Shown here piece after piece: positions 14,767 through 21,470 of a stretch of 21,470 nucleotides of DNA (position 1 is its first letter; every line of letters begins with the position of its first letter). The position numbers and the translations under genes are program-made. The notes beneath the pieces were generated by a model. It had not been told where the DNA came from, searched no databases, and saw nothing but the letters and a program-made list of their open reading frames with translations. Source of the DNA: a virus; IMG/VR virus record IMGVR_UViG_3300049846_000507, positions 1 to 21,470 of that record; one strand, given 5' to 3'.

Positions 14767-16104
14767 ATGGCAACACTAGAAGAAGCATTAGCAGGACTTA
14801 ATTACACTGGTGCTGATACTGGTTATGGTATAGCTGCACAAACGCTAAACCAGATGACGCCGCAGCTAATCAACCCCTATGGCTCTACAGGGCAAGCCGT
14901 TGGTATTGGATTAGGTTCGATTCTTCTTCAGTCTTTACTAGGCTATCAAGCTAGGCAACAAGCTTCACAAAATACTTTAGAACTAAACAGTTTGGCCAAT
15001 CAGCTAATGACTAAGACTACTCCAGAGGCTCGTACTGAGTTTATTGGCAGCGTGTCTGACCCAATGTATCAGGGACGTTTGTCTACGCTATCGACTGCAT
15101 TAATGCAGCAAGAAGCAGCTAGAAAAGCTAAGGCTGCTGATAAATTATTAGAACTTGAAACTGCGGCTAAATTTAATCTTGGCGATTTAGGAACTCAACT
15201 TTTTGACAGAGAACAAAAAGCAAAAATGGATCAATTGGCCGCTTCTCACCCTCCTAAACCTGGGCCAACTACTTTTGGCCCTCAAGAACCTATTATTAAA
15301 AAAGGTCTTTTTGGAGAATATGAAACTACAGCAGACAAACGAAATCGATTGATCAAAGAAGCTTCTAATTTAGGAGTTCCTCCAAGTGATAGGCTTGACT
15401 ATGCAAATAGAAATTTAAAAACCGAAGAATTACAAACTAAACAATCATTAGACGAATTGAAAAAATCAAGGGAAGCTATTACGAATGCGGATTATATAAT
15501 CTCAAGGGCAATAAGTGGAATAGCAGGTGCAGGGCAGACTGGCGGTCCAGCATTATATGCAGGAGCTAGAAATTTTGCTTCGTCTATATATCAATATTTA
15601 CCAACTAAAGGTGGGAAAGAAGAGGTTGCACAAAGGGTTGCTGAGGCAGAGTTAGACTCTATTAGACCTGAAATTATTAAAAATTTAAGATCTCCAGGTG
15701 CTGTTTCAAATTATGAAGATAAGTTACTTATAGGAGCTGGGCCGTCCTCTAGCAATACGCAAGCTGAAAACACTCGCATATTGTCCAATATGATTGAATA
15801 CAACAAGCTAAACAATGAGTACGTAAACTTTCTAGAGACCTATATTCAAGACAAAGGAGATGCTTCTGGCGCTGCTCAATTATGGGATCAGTATAAAAAA
15901 GACCAAGTAATTAAAAATAATCAAATTAATCCAAATAGGTTGCCATGGGCTGATTATTTCAAACAAAAAAAAGAAATAGGAATATCAGATAATACCTCTC
16001 TGCAAAATGATATTGCTACGTTAAGAGAGATTCTTGCACAGCCTGTAAGCGAAGCTACCAAAGCCGCCGCTCAAGACAAATTAAATCAACTATTGGGTCA
16101 ATAA
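14767..16104 (+). CDS. Probable internal virion (ejection) protein
   Basis: 445 residues. A Gly/Leu-rich segment at residues 41-60 (TGQAVGIGLGSILLQSLLGY) could insert into or lie on a membrane. Long helices follow (NTLELNSLANQLMTKTTPEA, LSTALMQQEAARKAKAADKLLELE in part), then a proline-rich linker (SHPPKPGPTTFGPQEPI, about residues 159-175), then a second helical half with a Gly/Ala-rich patch (SGIAGAGQTGGPALYAGARN). It lies directly before the transglycosylase-bearing protein, as expected for a set of ejection proteins that leave the head with the DNA. It has no catalytic motif of its own. Family not named. Confidence 0.65.
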   Translation: MATLEEALAGLNYTGADTGYGIAAQTLNQMTPQLINPYGSTGQAVGIGLGSILLQSLLGYQARQQASQNTLELNSLANQLMTKTTPEARTEFIGSVSDPMYQGRLSTLSTALMQQEAARKAKAADKLLELETAAKFNLGDLGTQLFDREQKAKMDQLAASHPPKPGPTTFGPQEPIIKKGLFGEYETTADKRNRLIKEASNLGVPPSDRLDYANRNLKTEELQTKQSLDELKKSREAITNADYIISRAISGIAGAGQTGGPALYAGARNFASSIYQYLPTKGGKEEVAQRVAEAELDSIRPEIIKNLRSPGAVSNYEDKLLIGAGPSSSNTQAENTRILSNMIEYNKLNNEYVNFLETYIQDKGDASGAAQLWDQYKKDQVIKNNQINPNRLPWADYFKQKKEIGISDNTSLQNDIATLREILAQPVSEATKAAAQDKLNQLLGQ

Positions 16105-18320
16105 TGGCAAGTGTTGATGAAATCAAAGCTATGGCACAGGCAGATTTGGCTCAGCCAAATTTTACACCTGCTCCTAGTGCCCCAGCTCCTACACAATTAC
16201 AAAGCTTAATAGATCAACCAACTCGTGCGCCTACTGACGTAGAACTTGGAGTTGCTCAACTTCGTGCAATGTCACCATTAGAGCAAGCTGCGGCAGATTT
16301 AGAAGGTCGTAAGTTATTATTTCAAGAAGGATTAAGTTTTGGCGTACTACCTAAAGTTGGGGCTGCTGCTACTTCGCTAAAAGAAGCATTATACGGGACT
16401 CCTATTACAGAGGCTTTCGGGCAAGCTGTTACGCAACAAGATATATTAAAAGAATTTACAAGACAAAAAGAATTAGAGAATGACAATTTAATTCTTGGAC
16501 TTACTGGCCCTGAATTGGCTGGCGGATTAGTTTCTCCTATTGGGCGTTTATACACCCCGACTAAAGTTGCAGCGGGAACTCCTTTAGCATCAGCACTGGC
16601 AACTCGTGGGTTAAACATAGGCAAAGCCGCAGGTACTGGCGCTGGTGCAGCTGGATTGCAAACATTTTTATCCACTCCTGGAACGCTAGAAGAGAGGTTG
16701 TTAGCAGCAGAAAAATCAGCAGAAATTGGCGCTGAATTTGGAGGTGGGTTTGGAACATTGGGGCAAATTGCAAGTATGGCTGGTCCCAAAATTCGGTCTT
16801 TGGGAAGAGCAGCTCAAAGAAGTGCAATAGGGGCACGCCAAGGAGATTATTTAAAAACTGCTAGCAAGAAAAACTTTGTGCCAAATCAAGAGGGCACATA
16901 TACCTTAACACAACAGGGGATAGATAATGTAATAGAAAAGGGATATTTGGGAGATTCGTTTAACCCAATGTTGCAAAGTAACAATTTAAATGTTTCAATG
17001 CGTCAATTGAATGATAGCTTAGATAATAAAATCGCAGCAGTCGATTCTGCTGGAGTCCAAGTAAAAACCCCACAATTTATAAACCTAGTTCAAAATATAC
17101 AAAAAGGGCGGGATTTTGGTGGTATAAATCGACAACGATATGCAGATAAATTAAACGAAATAAAAGCAGATATTGCTTCACAAAAAACAAATAGATTGCA
17201 ATATTTACAGGATCAAAAAAAGTATTTTGGGTCTTTATACGATCCGACTGGAACTAGCGCAGATGCAAAATTTAATCGTGCGGTTTATCACGAGTTGCAA
17301 TCTGTAATAGAGCAACATATCCCAGAAGCTAAAAATATAAATGAAGATTTACAAAGTATTATTCTTACAAAACCTATTATTGATAGAAGAAAAGCAGAAG
17401 CAAGCGCTGGCGCAAATAAACTATTTCAGGCGCTAGGAAGAGCGACTTATACTACAGGAGGATTATTTGGCGCAGGTGCTCGATTGGCTGGCACTGGCCC
17501 TACTGGCGCAATTCTTTTATCTGCTGGAACTAAAGGAGCAGCAAGCCCGACTGGGAGAAATATAATTGGACAAATATTAAGCGGCGGTTTGAGTAGTGCA
17601 AATATTAACAATACTGGACTGCGTTTAGGCCAATTAGCAAGTCGCCCTGAAGTAGTTTCGATACCAAATGAAACAATAGTAGATAGTGCTCCTACGCCAA
17701 CTCCTCCTGCGGTAGATTTAAATGTAAAAGACATTTTAGCCGCCGCTGAAGCGGAATTAGGGCGTTCGATAATAGGTCCTGCAAATATTCCAACGCCAGA
17801 ACCAACGCTAGAGCCTGAAACTATTACAGTAGGCAAACAAAACATAAGCATTCCAACAGGTGAAGGGTTTGCTCCGGTTAATCTTGTTAAGGCTGTAATG
17901 CAAGTAGAGTCGGCTGGGGATCCTTTGGCTATAAGTTCCAAGGGGGCTAGAGGACTAATGCAGCTTATGCCGGCGACGGCTAAAATGTTAGGAGTAGATC
18001 CATCTGACCCACAACAAAATGTAGAGGGTGGTAGTAAGTATCTTCAACAGCAAATCAATGCGTTTGATGATGTTAAGTTAGGACTAGCGGCGTACAACTG
18101 GGGGCCAGGTAGTATTAGGTCTGCTATATCGGATGCTAAAAGCAACGATTGGGAAACAATAGTTAAGCGACTTGGTGTAAAATATAAGCAAAACTCTAAA
18201 ATCAAAGAACGTGCAGGAGCGCCTAAAAATAGTCGCTATGGAGTTCCTGAAGAAACATATTTGTATGTTACAAAAGTTTTAAACAATTTAGAAAAGTTAA
18301 ACAATTTAGTAGAGGCATAA
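16104..18320 (+). CDS. Large internal virion protein with C-terminal lytic transglycosylase domain
   Basis: 738 residues. The C-terminal domain (about 590-735) is a soluble lytic transglycosylase (SLT family): catalytic Glu602 in QVESAGDP, then GLMQLMPAT (617-625) and AAYNWGPG (662-669), the three standard motifs. It cleaves peptidoglycan glycan strands to open the wall for DNA entry. The rest is typical of ejection proteins: a Pro/Ala-rich N-terminus, Gly/Ala-rich hydrophobic stretches (about 137-225 and 440-505: LAGGLVSP, GKAAGTGAGAAGL, TGGLFGAGARLAGTGPTGAI), a charged helical middle, and a Pro/Thr-rich linker (about 530-580) before the enzyme. In T7 gp16 the transglycosylase lies at the N-terminus; here it is C-terminal. 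Catalytic motifs are complete, so activity is likely. Confidence 0.88.
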   Translation: MASVDEIKAMAQADLAQPNFTPAPSAPAPTQLQSLIDQPTRAPTDVELGVAQLRAMSPLEQAAADLEGRKLLFQEGLSFGVLPKVGAAATSLKEALYGTPITEAFGQAVTQQDILKEFTRQKELENDNLILGLTGPELAGGLVSPIGRLYTPTKVAAGTPLASALATRGLNIGKAAGTGAGAAGLQTFLSTPGTLEERLLAAEKSAEIGAEFGGGFGTLGQIASMAGPKIRSLGRAAQRSAIGARQGDYLKTASKKNFVPNQEGTYTLTQQGIDNVIEKGYLGDSFNPMLQSNNLNVSMRQLNDSLDNKIAAVDSAGVQVKTPQFINLVQNIQKGRDFGGINRQRYADKLNEIKADIASQKTNRLQYLQDQKKYFGSLYDPTGTSADAKFNRAVYHELQSVIEQHIPEAKNINEDLQSIILTKPIIDRRKAEASAGANKLFQALGRATYTTGGLFGAGARLAGTGPTGAILLSAGTKGAASPTGRNIIGQILSGGLSSANINNTGLRLGQLASRPEVVSIPNETIVDSAPTPTPPAVDLNVKDILAAAEAELGRSIIGPANIPTPEPTLEPETITVGKQNISIPTGEGFAPVNLVKAVMQVESAGDPLAISSKGARGLMQLMPATAKMLGVDPSDPQQNVEGGSKYLQQQINAFDDVKLGLAAYNWGPGSIRSAISDAKSNDWETIVKRLGVKYKQNSKIKERAGAPKNSRYGVPEETYLYVTKVLNNLEKLNNLVEA
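18279..18309 (+). repeat. 13-bp direct repeat at the end of the transglycosylase gene
   Basis: TTAAACAATTTAG occurs at 18279-18291 and again at 18297-18309, an 18-base period in frame. It encodes the duplicated LNNLEKLNNL near the C-terminus. Probably a small internal duplication. Confidence 0.6.
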
Positions 18321-18321
18321 T

Positions 18322-19236
18322 ATGGGCTGGAGCGGCGGGTCTTACACAAAGGGTAATGCAGGTACAGGCGGTTGGGCTGGGGATGCTTCCGCTGGCATAG
18401 GTATAGAAGCTGGTCGGCATGATACTCAAGACAATGACTTTGCTACTGGTATCAATCAGTGCCTAAATAAAGATGGTTCTAACTCAGCTACTGCTAATCT
18501 TAATCTTGGTGGTTTTAGATATACTAATGCTGGCTCTGCTACAGGCAGGACTGATTTAGCTCAAGTAGCTCAAGTCCAGGACGGAGATTATATCTGGCTT
18601 GGTACTACAGGTGGAACAGCTACAGCGATGACAGCTACGGCTGCTCCTGCTATTCCAGCTTATAAAACTGGCCAAAAGTTTAGGATGAAAATAGGGACTG
18701 GCCTTAGTTCTACAGGAGCAACTCCAACGTATCATACGCTAAACATTAACTCATTAGGAGCAAAGGATATTGCTTCTAACGATGGAAGTAATGCGTCCCC
18801 AACTCTAGGAACATGGGTAGCTGGTTCTATCATAGAGTTAGTTTATGGCGGGACTTATTTTCATATCATAAATGACCCTGGGGCATGGCTAACTTATACA
18901 CCTACCTTTACGCCAAACGGTGGAAGTCTTAGTTCTCTTAACATTGTAAGAGCTGCATATAAAAAAACAGGGAGAACACTACATTTAAATGTATATGCAA
19001 CATTTAATACAACTGGAGTAGGGACCAATATAAATGTTAGTGTGCCGGTTAATATACAGCCTACAGCAACGACCTTTTATGCTATTTCTATGATGTATTC
19101 AGGAAGTTTAAAAACTGGATACATTACTAACAATAGTGCAGCAGTGTTGGCTAATTATGTTGATTTAGCCAGTGGAACGTGGGGCACTAATACTTCCTCT
19201 GCTGTTTATATCAATACTACATACGAGGCTGTATAA
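18322..19236 (+). CDS. Tail fibre / receptor-binding protein
   Basis: 304 residues, one base after the previous stop, GAGG (18312-18315) upstream. Three parts are visible. Residues 1-85: GWSGGSYTKGNAGTGGWAGD, DFATGINQCLNKDGSN, NLNLGGFRYTNAG and TDLAQVAQVQDG, the common N-terminal attachment and shaft start of phage fibres. Residues 88-184: a shaft module with PAYKTGQKFRMKI, TLNINSLGAKDIAS and SIIELVYGGTYFHIIND. Residues 188-304: a C-terminal beta domain opening WLTYTPTFTPNG, with TGRTLHLNVYATFNTTGVG and VSVPV, likely the receptor-contacting tip. No enzymatic (depolymerase) motif is apparent and it is short, so it is a slim fibre rather than a spike. The host receptor cannot be predicted. Confidence 0.82.
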   Translation: MGWSGGSYTKGNAGTGGWAGDASAGIGIEAGRHDTQDNDFATGINQCLNKDGSNSATANLNLGGFRYTNAGSATGRTDLAQVAQVQDGDYIWLGTTGGTATAMTATAAPAIPAYKTGQKFRMKIGTGLSSTGATPTYHTLNINSLGAKDIASNDGSNASPTLGTWVAGSIIELVYGGTYFHIINDPGAWLTYTPTFTPNGGSLSSLNIVRAAYKKTGRTLHLNVYATFNTTGVGTNINVSVPVNIQPTATTFYAISMMYSGSLKTGYITNNSAAVLANYVDLASGTWGTNTSSAVYINTTYEAV

Positions 19237-19496
19237 TGAACTGGGAACAAACTTTACCACCTGGAATACTTGCCGCATCTGCATCAGATGAGCTTATTGC
19301 TCAATCAATTAGAACGTGGCGTAATTTTAAATTGGCTGCATCTGATTGGACGCAACTACCTGACGTAAACCTAACTAACAAATGGGATTGGGCTGTGTAT
19401 CGTCAGCAGTTGCGTGACATGATGCAGCAGCACTCTGACCCTAAACTGATTGTATTTCCAACAGCTCCTGGTGTTTCAGTTACGATTACGCCATGA
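19236..19496 (+). CDS. Tail assembly chaperone-like small protein
   Basis: 86 residues, starting in the fibre stop (TAATG). The centre reads RTWRNFKLAASDWTQLPDVN, then WAVYRQQLRDM and a late FPTAPG. This 'R...LxASDWTQLPD...W..YRQxLRD...P..P' pattern is the Phage_tail_APC (phage tail assembly chaperone) motif found next to fibre genes. In such families the protein helps fold or assemble fibres, or is a small fibre-associated domain. Its place directly after the fibre fits that. ATGA overlap with the next gene. Confidence 0.78.
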   Translation: MNWEQTLPPGILAASASDELIAQSIRTWRNFKLAASDWTQLPDVNLTNKWDWAVYRQQLRDMMQQHSDPKLIVFPTAPGVSVTITP

Positions 19497-19909
19497 AATT
19501 AAGACTTGTCAGAGTATCAGAGTACAACGGCGCAACTATGGGCGTGTTATGTATCGATGACATGCCTGAGTTCGTTACGTTGGAAGATGCCTGGCGAGAT
19601 AATGAACGTAAGATTAGCTGCATACCTGTAGGCCGGTATAAGGTTAAGCCAAGACAAAGCCCTAAGTTTGGCAGAACGTGGCAAGTGATGGACGTACCAG
19701 AGCGGGACCATATCTTGTTTCATGCTGGTAATACGCATAAGGATACGCATGGTTGCATCTTGCTTGGTATGCAGTTTGGTAAAATTGGAAGCGAGTCGGC
19801 TATCTTAGCTAGTAGGTCCGCCTTTAATAGGTTTATGGATCTAATGGCGGGTGCTCCCGAAGCAGAGTTAATTGTGATTGACGCTTACGGTGGAGGCAGG
19901 GTGCACTAA
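19493..19909 (+). CDS. DUF5675 family protein, possible cell-wall enzyme of the lysis cassette
   Basis: 138 residues. The layout fits DUF5675: LVRVSEYNGATMGVLCID, VTLEDAWRDNERKISCIPVG, GRYKV, then VPERDHILFHAGN and DTHGCILLG. The pair His77 (HAGN, 77-80) and His86-Gly87-Cys88 (HGC) after a 'IPxGxY' strand resembles the catalytic His and Cys arrangement of YkuD-type L,D-transpeptidases. DUF5675 proteins have no activity that I know to be shown. The gene lies between fibre genes and the membrane, exported and holin genes, so a peptidoglycan role is an inference. No signal peptide. Overlaps the previous gene as ATGA. Confidence 0.75.
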   Translation: MKLRLVRVSEYNGATMGVLCIDDMPEFVTLEDAWRDNERKISCIPVGRYKVKPRQSPKFGRTWQVMDVPERDHILFHAGNTHKDTHGCILLGMQFGKIGSESAILASRSAFNRFMDLMAGAPEAELIVIDAYGGGRVH

Positions 19910-20148
19910 TGACTGGCGACTTTACGGAAGTTAAATACTGGTTTGATATACTTATAAAGGCGGTAATAGGTGTATTTGTTTCTCTTATTAGCATGGATTA
20001 CAGAGCGGTTAAGAATAGTCTGCACGAGTTGGAAAACCACAAATACCATGTATCGGCTGATGTCCAGGTTATTCAGACGGAACTAGCCTACATTAAAGGC
20101 CGGTTGGATAAGATTGATTCTAAGCTTGATAAGGCGTTAGACAGATGA
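19909..20148 (+). CDS. Membrane-anchored coiled-coil protein, lysis-cassette candidate
   Basis: 79 residues; GGAGG site about ten bases before the ATG, which overlaps the previous stop. A hydrophobic segment (about residues 11-29, YWFDILIKAVIGVFVSLIS) is followed by a charged coiled coil to the C-terminus (VQVIQTELAYIKGRLDKIDS). The plan of one N-terminal membrane helix plus a soluble coiled coil fits several small phage lysis proteins: an inner-membrane spanin-like protein, an antiholin, or a holin partner. There is no lipobox and no obvious outer-membrane partner gene, so I do not call it a spanin. Placement next to the exported protein and holin supports a lysis role. Confidence 0.6.
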   Translation: MTGDFTEVKYWFDILIKAVIGVFVSLISMDYRAVKNSLHELENHKYHVSADVQVIQTELAYIKGRLDKIDSKLDKALDR

Positions 20149-20957
20149 GATGGGTTACTGCCATTTGTGCCTTATTGCTTTCTTTAGCATCTGCTCATGC
20201 TGCCCCTAGTTTGCTAGGGATATGTCACAAAGATTTTAACTGTGATGGGGTAAATAAGCTCTATAGCGGGCAGGATAAGCTAGTTATTAGTTACCTTGAG
20301 AATACCTTTGGCAACGAGTGCAAGTGCCTTACCCGCCTGTTAAGCGACCCTAGACCTAAAGTTATACGCGCCCACCTAATACAAAGCCCATGCATGAGAA
20401 ACAAGCGCTGTGGGCGTTATGAGGCGTTATGGGGCTATACAGCGGCGTCAGCTAATAGAGCTATAAAGAATCCTAAAAGTAGGTTACGCACAAGATTTCA
20501 ACAAACTGTGGATAACTTTAACCGGCGTATATCAGGGGTTAGTAATTTGACCTGCTATGTCAGCCCATGCCTGGAGTGTGACTTGAATGCGAATAGTCGA
20601 AGAGTACTTATCGATATTGTATCTGCTGCTTTGCCTGTGTGTAACGTGGTGGACAATCCATACCGGCAACGCTGCCTCCCTGGATATACCTGTGAGCAAC
20701 ACGGAGAAAATCCTACTTTATCTGCCCCTTGTATAGTTGATATGGACGGTAGCGACGGGGTTACTATCGACTTAAAGAAATGGGTGGCCAAATACAAGCA
20801 ATGTGATTTATCCTTTTATTGGGAGCCCTGGATGAATTGCATACGGGGTGAGTTTGTAGATCCTAGAAGCCGCAACTGTAGTTACGGTAAGTCTATATTT
20901 GAAGGTGCTATATGTCGCTCATTCTTGCATCCATCCTCCGCCACTTGCTCACGTTAG
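20145..20957 (+). CDS. Exported cysteine-rich protein in the lysis cassette, possible hydrolase
   Basis: 270 residues, ATGA overlap with the previous gene. A clear Sec signal peptide is at residues 1-19 (MRWVTAICALLLSLASAHA, predicted cut before APS). The mature part has 18 Cys, an even number, as expected for disulfides in the periplasm. Landmarks: VIRAHLIQSPC, GRYEALWGYTAASANRAI, VSPCLECDLN, VCNVVDNPYR, CEQHGEN, CIVDMDGSDG, FYWEPWMNCIRGEF and FVDPRSRNC. The alternation of strands ending in acidic or polar motifs with helices hints at a TIM-barrel glycoside-hydrolase-like fold, with Glu in SPCLE and Asp/Glu in DMDG and WEPW as candidate active-site residues. I do not assign a known family. 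Between a membrane protein and a holin, it may be an exported endolysin or lysis factor; that is inference. Confidence 0.65.
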   Translation: MRWVTAICALLLSLASAHAAPSLLGICHKDFNCDGVNKLYSGQDKLVISYLENTFGNECKCLTRLLSDPRPKVIRAHLIQSPCMRNKRCGRYEALWGYTAASANRAIKNPKSRLRTRFQQTVDNFNRRISGVSNLTCYVSPCLECDLNANSRRVLIDIVSAALPVCNVVDNPYRQRCLPGYTCEQHGENPTLSAPCIVDMDGSDGVTIDLKKWVAKYKQCDLSFYWEPWMNCIRGEFVDPRSRNCSYGKSIFEGAICRSFLHPSSATCSR

Positions 20958-21100
20958 CCGCTGGCGCATTAGTAACCGTTGGTGTAGCTGAGCATGATGC
21001 TGCCAACCTAGCTGCTGCTGCTGAACCTGTACTTGGTGGAGCTATCCTTTACGGTGCTTCCCAGGCTTGGTCAATTATTGAGAAGAAGAAGAAGCGCTAG
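20912..21100 (+). CDS. Small holin
   Basis: 62 residues, starting inside the exported-protein gene (46-base overlap, different frame), with AAGG shortly upstream. There are two hydrophobic segments: residues about 2-26 (SLILASILRHLLTLAAGALV and on) and 39-56 (PVLGGAILYGASQAWSII), with a strongly basic C-terminus KKKKR. The 'RHLLTxxxGALVxxGV...GG...WSxxxKKK' plan matches small phage holins (Pam3-gp28-like as I recall). It would form the inner-membrane lesion that starts lysis. Last gene on the + strand; its stop shares CTAG with the convergent gene. Confidence 0.75.
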   Translation: MSLILASILRHLLTLAAGALVTVGVAEHDAANLAAAAEPVLGGAILYGASQAWSIIEKKKKR

Positions 21101-21417
21101 GTTCTGCTGGAACGGTAGGACTGTGGCTTTTTAGTCCGTCCTATCGTTTTAATTCTATGCCGTATCTTTGCTACGGCGTCTTCCCTATCTAACAGCATTG
21201 AGCAGATATAGACTAGGTTGTATTGCCTTGGGGTATCCTCCCAGAAGAAGCTGTGAAGGTCAGCTGCATAAAGCGGGGTTAGCTCTTGAGCTGGAGCGCA
21301 TAAGTCAGAAATAGCCCTATCAATAACTGCAAGCCATAAAATGTATTCAGGGCAGATATGCCCATTGGATTCTTCCATTATTAGGTCGTTTAGCTTAATG
21401 GGGGTCTCGTCTTGCAT
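21097..21417 (-). CDS. Conserved small phage protein, convergent strand
   Basis: 106 residues. The core YILWLAVIDRAISDL, LYAADLHSFFWED and LVYICSMLLDREDAVAKIRH resembles a small phage protein family of unknown role ('LWxAVIxxAIxDL...A..FF...ICxxLxxD...VxKIR') often seen outside the structural block. It has no membrane segment or signal peptide. The stop overlaps the holin stop by sharing CTAG (21097-21100), and its basic tail (RTKKPQSYRSSRT) is encoded through the terminator hairpin. No good Shine-Dalgarno sequence precedes the ATG at 21417; an internal ATG 13 codons later has none either. It marks the start of an opposite-strand region, probably early genes. Confidence 0.7.
   Translation of the reverse strand: MQDETPIKLNDLIMEESNGHICPEYILWLAVIDRAISDLCAPAQELTPLYAADLHSFFWEDTPRQYNLVYICSMLLDREDAVAKIRHRIKTIGRTKKPQSYRSSRT
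21112..21150 (+). terminator. Terminator hairpin ending the late + strand transcript
   Basis: ACGGTAGGAC (21112-21121) pairs with GTCCTATCGT (21138-21147), 10 bp with one G-T pair, 16-base loop, and a run of four T (21147-21150). An alternative shorter stem GGACT/AGTCC (21118-21122 with 21133-21137) is also possible. It sits 11 bases after the holin stop and lies within the 3' end of the convergent minus-strand gene. Confidence 0.65.
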
Positions 21418-21470
21418 TTAACCAAGGCTAAAAAGTCCTCGATATACATAGTTACTAGCCAGGGCCGATT

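Noticed and set aside
16322-16836. Long overlapping minus-strand frames inside the transglycosylase gene
   Set aside because: They are antisense to a well-supported gene, with no ribosome binding site, no recognised pattern and proline/asparagine-rich shadow composition.
17447-17941. 164-codon minus-strand frame
   Set aside because: Antisense to the hydrophobic and linker parts of the ejection protein; composition mirrors the sense gene and no start signal is seen.
18279-18309. 13-bp direct repeat considered as an attachment site or mobile-element duplication
   Set aside because: It lies in frame within the transglycosylase gene with an 18-base period and has no integrase or element between the copies; a small coding duplication explains it.
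19909-20148. Calling the 79-residue membrane protein an Rz-type spanin
   Set aside because: Topology fits, but it is short, and no outer-membrane lipoprotein partner with a lipobox is visible in or near it.
21395-21470. Two open minus-strand frames reaching the right edge: one ending at 21395 (NRPWLVTMYIEDF...), one ending at 21418 right against the ATG of the 106-residue gene (SALASNYVYRG...)
   Set aside because: Either could be the end of an upstream gene, but each is only 17-25 codons long, and open frames of that size are expected by chance. The window ends before they can be told apart.

Overview
This window is a stretch of a tailed double-stranded DNA phage genome (Caudoviricetes) with short-tailed, podovirus-type gene order. 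It is the virion-structure and lysis arm. Almost everything lies on the + strand in one tightly packed, probably polycistronic block. Gene junctions are ATGA or TAATG overlaps or gaps of a few bases, and no stretch over 300 bases lacks a gene. No tRNA, rRNA, CRISPR array, insertion sequence, integrase or polymerase gene is visible. The host is probably a Gram-negative bacterium: there is a soluble-transglycosylase domain on a large ejection-type protein, a Sec signal peptide on a lysis-region protein, and a small holin of the type seen in proteobacterial phages. The host genus cannot be read from the sequence.

Layout. (1) 3-1889: portal protein, cut at the left edge. (2) 1889-5000: six small or medium genes for probable virion or accessory proteins, including a glycine-rich adhesin-like protein with a small partner and a protein with three 25-residue repeats fused to coiled coil. 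(3) 4990-7518: scaffold, major capsid protein and probable decoration protein. (4) 7519-8869: small virion-type genes, one of them bracketed by two strong terminators, plus a 27-codon gene. (5) 8918-18320: a conserved podoviral protein, the head-tail adaptor with an inserted carbohydrate-binding-like domain, two low-complexity virion proteins, the tail nozzle, and three internal (ejection) proteins, the last ending in a lytic transglycosylase. (6) 18322-19496: tail fibre and a tail-assembly-chaperone-like protein. (7) 19493-21100: probable lysis cassette with a DUF5675 protein, a membrane-anchored coiled coil, an exported cysteine-rich protein and a holin. (8) 21097-21417: a convergent minus-strand gene that marks the end of the late transcript.

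How it fits together: portal, scaffold and capsid protein build the procapsid. The decoration-type proteins dress it. The adaptor and nozzle close the portal and form the short tail. The Ala/Gly-rich and helical proteins are probably packed inside and ejected, with the C-terminal transglycosylase opening the wall. The fibre contacts the host, and the last four + strand genes probably lyse the cell.

The most interesting items are the exported 18-cysteine protein, with a possible barrel-hydrolase pattern, inside the lysis cassette; the HxGN/HGC signature of the DUF5675 protein, which resembles L,D-transpeptidases; the binding domain inserted into the head-tail adaptor; and short motifs (RLSPGVY, GALxxDPKN) shared by different virion genes. 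All functional calls come from reading the proteins; no database search was run.
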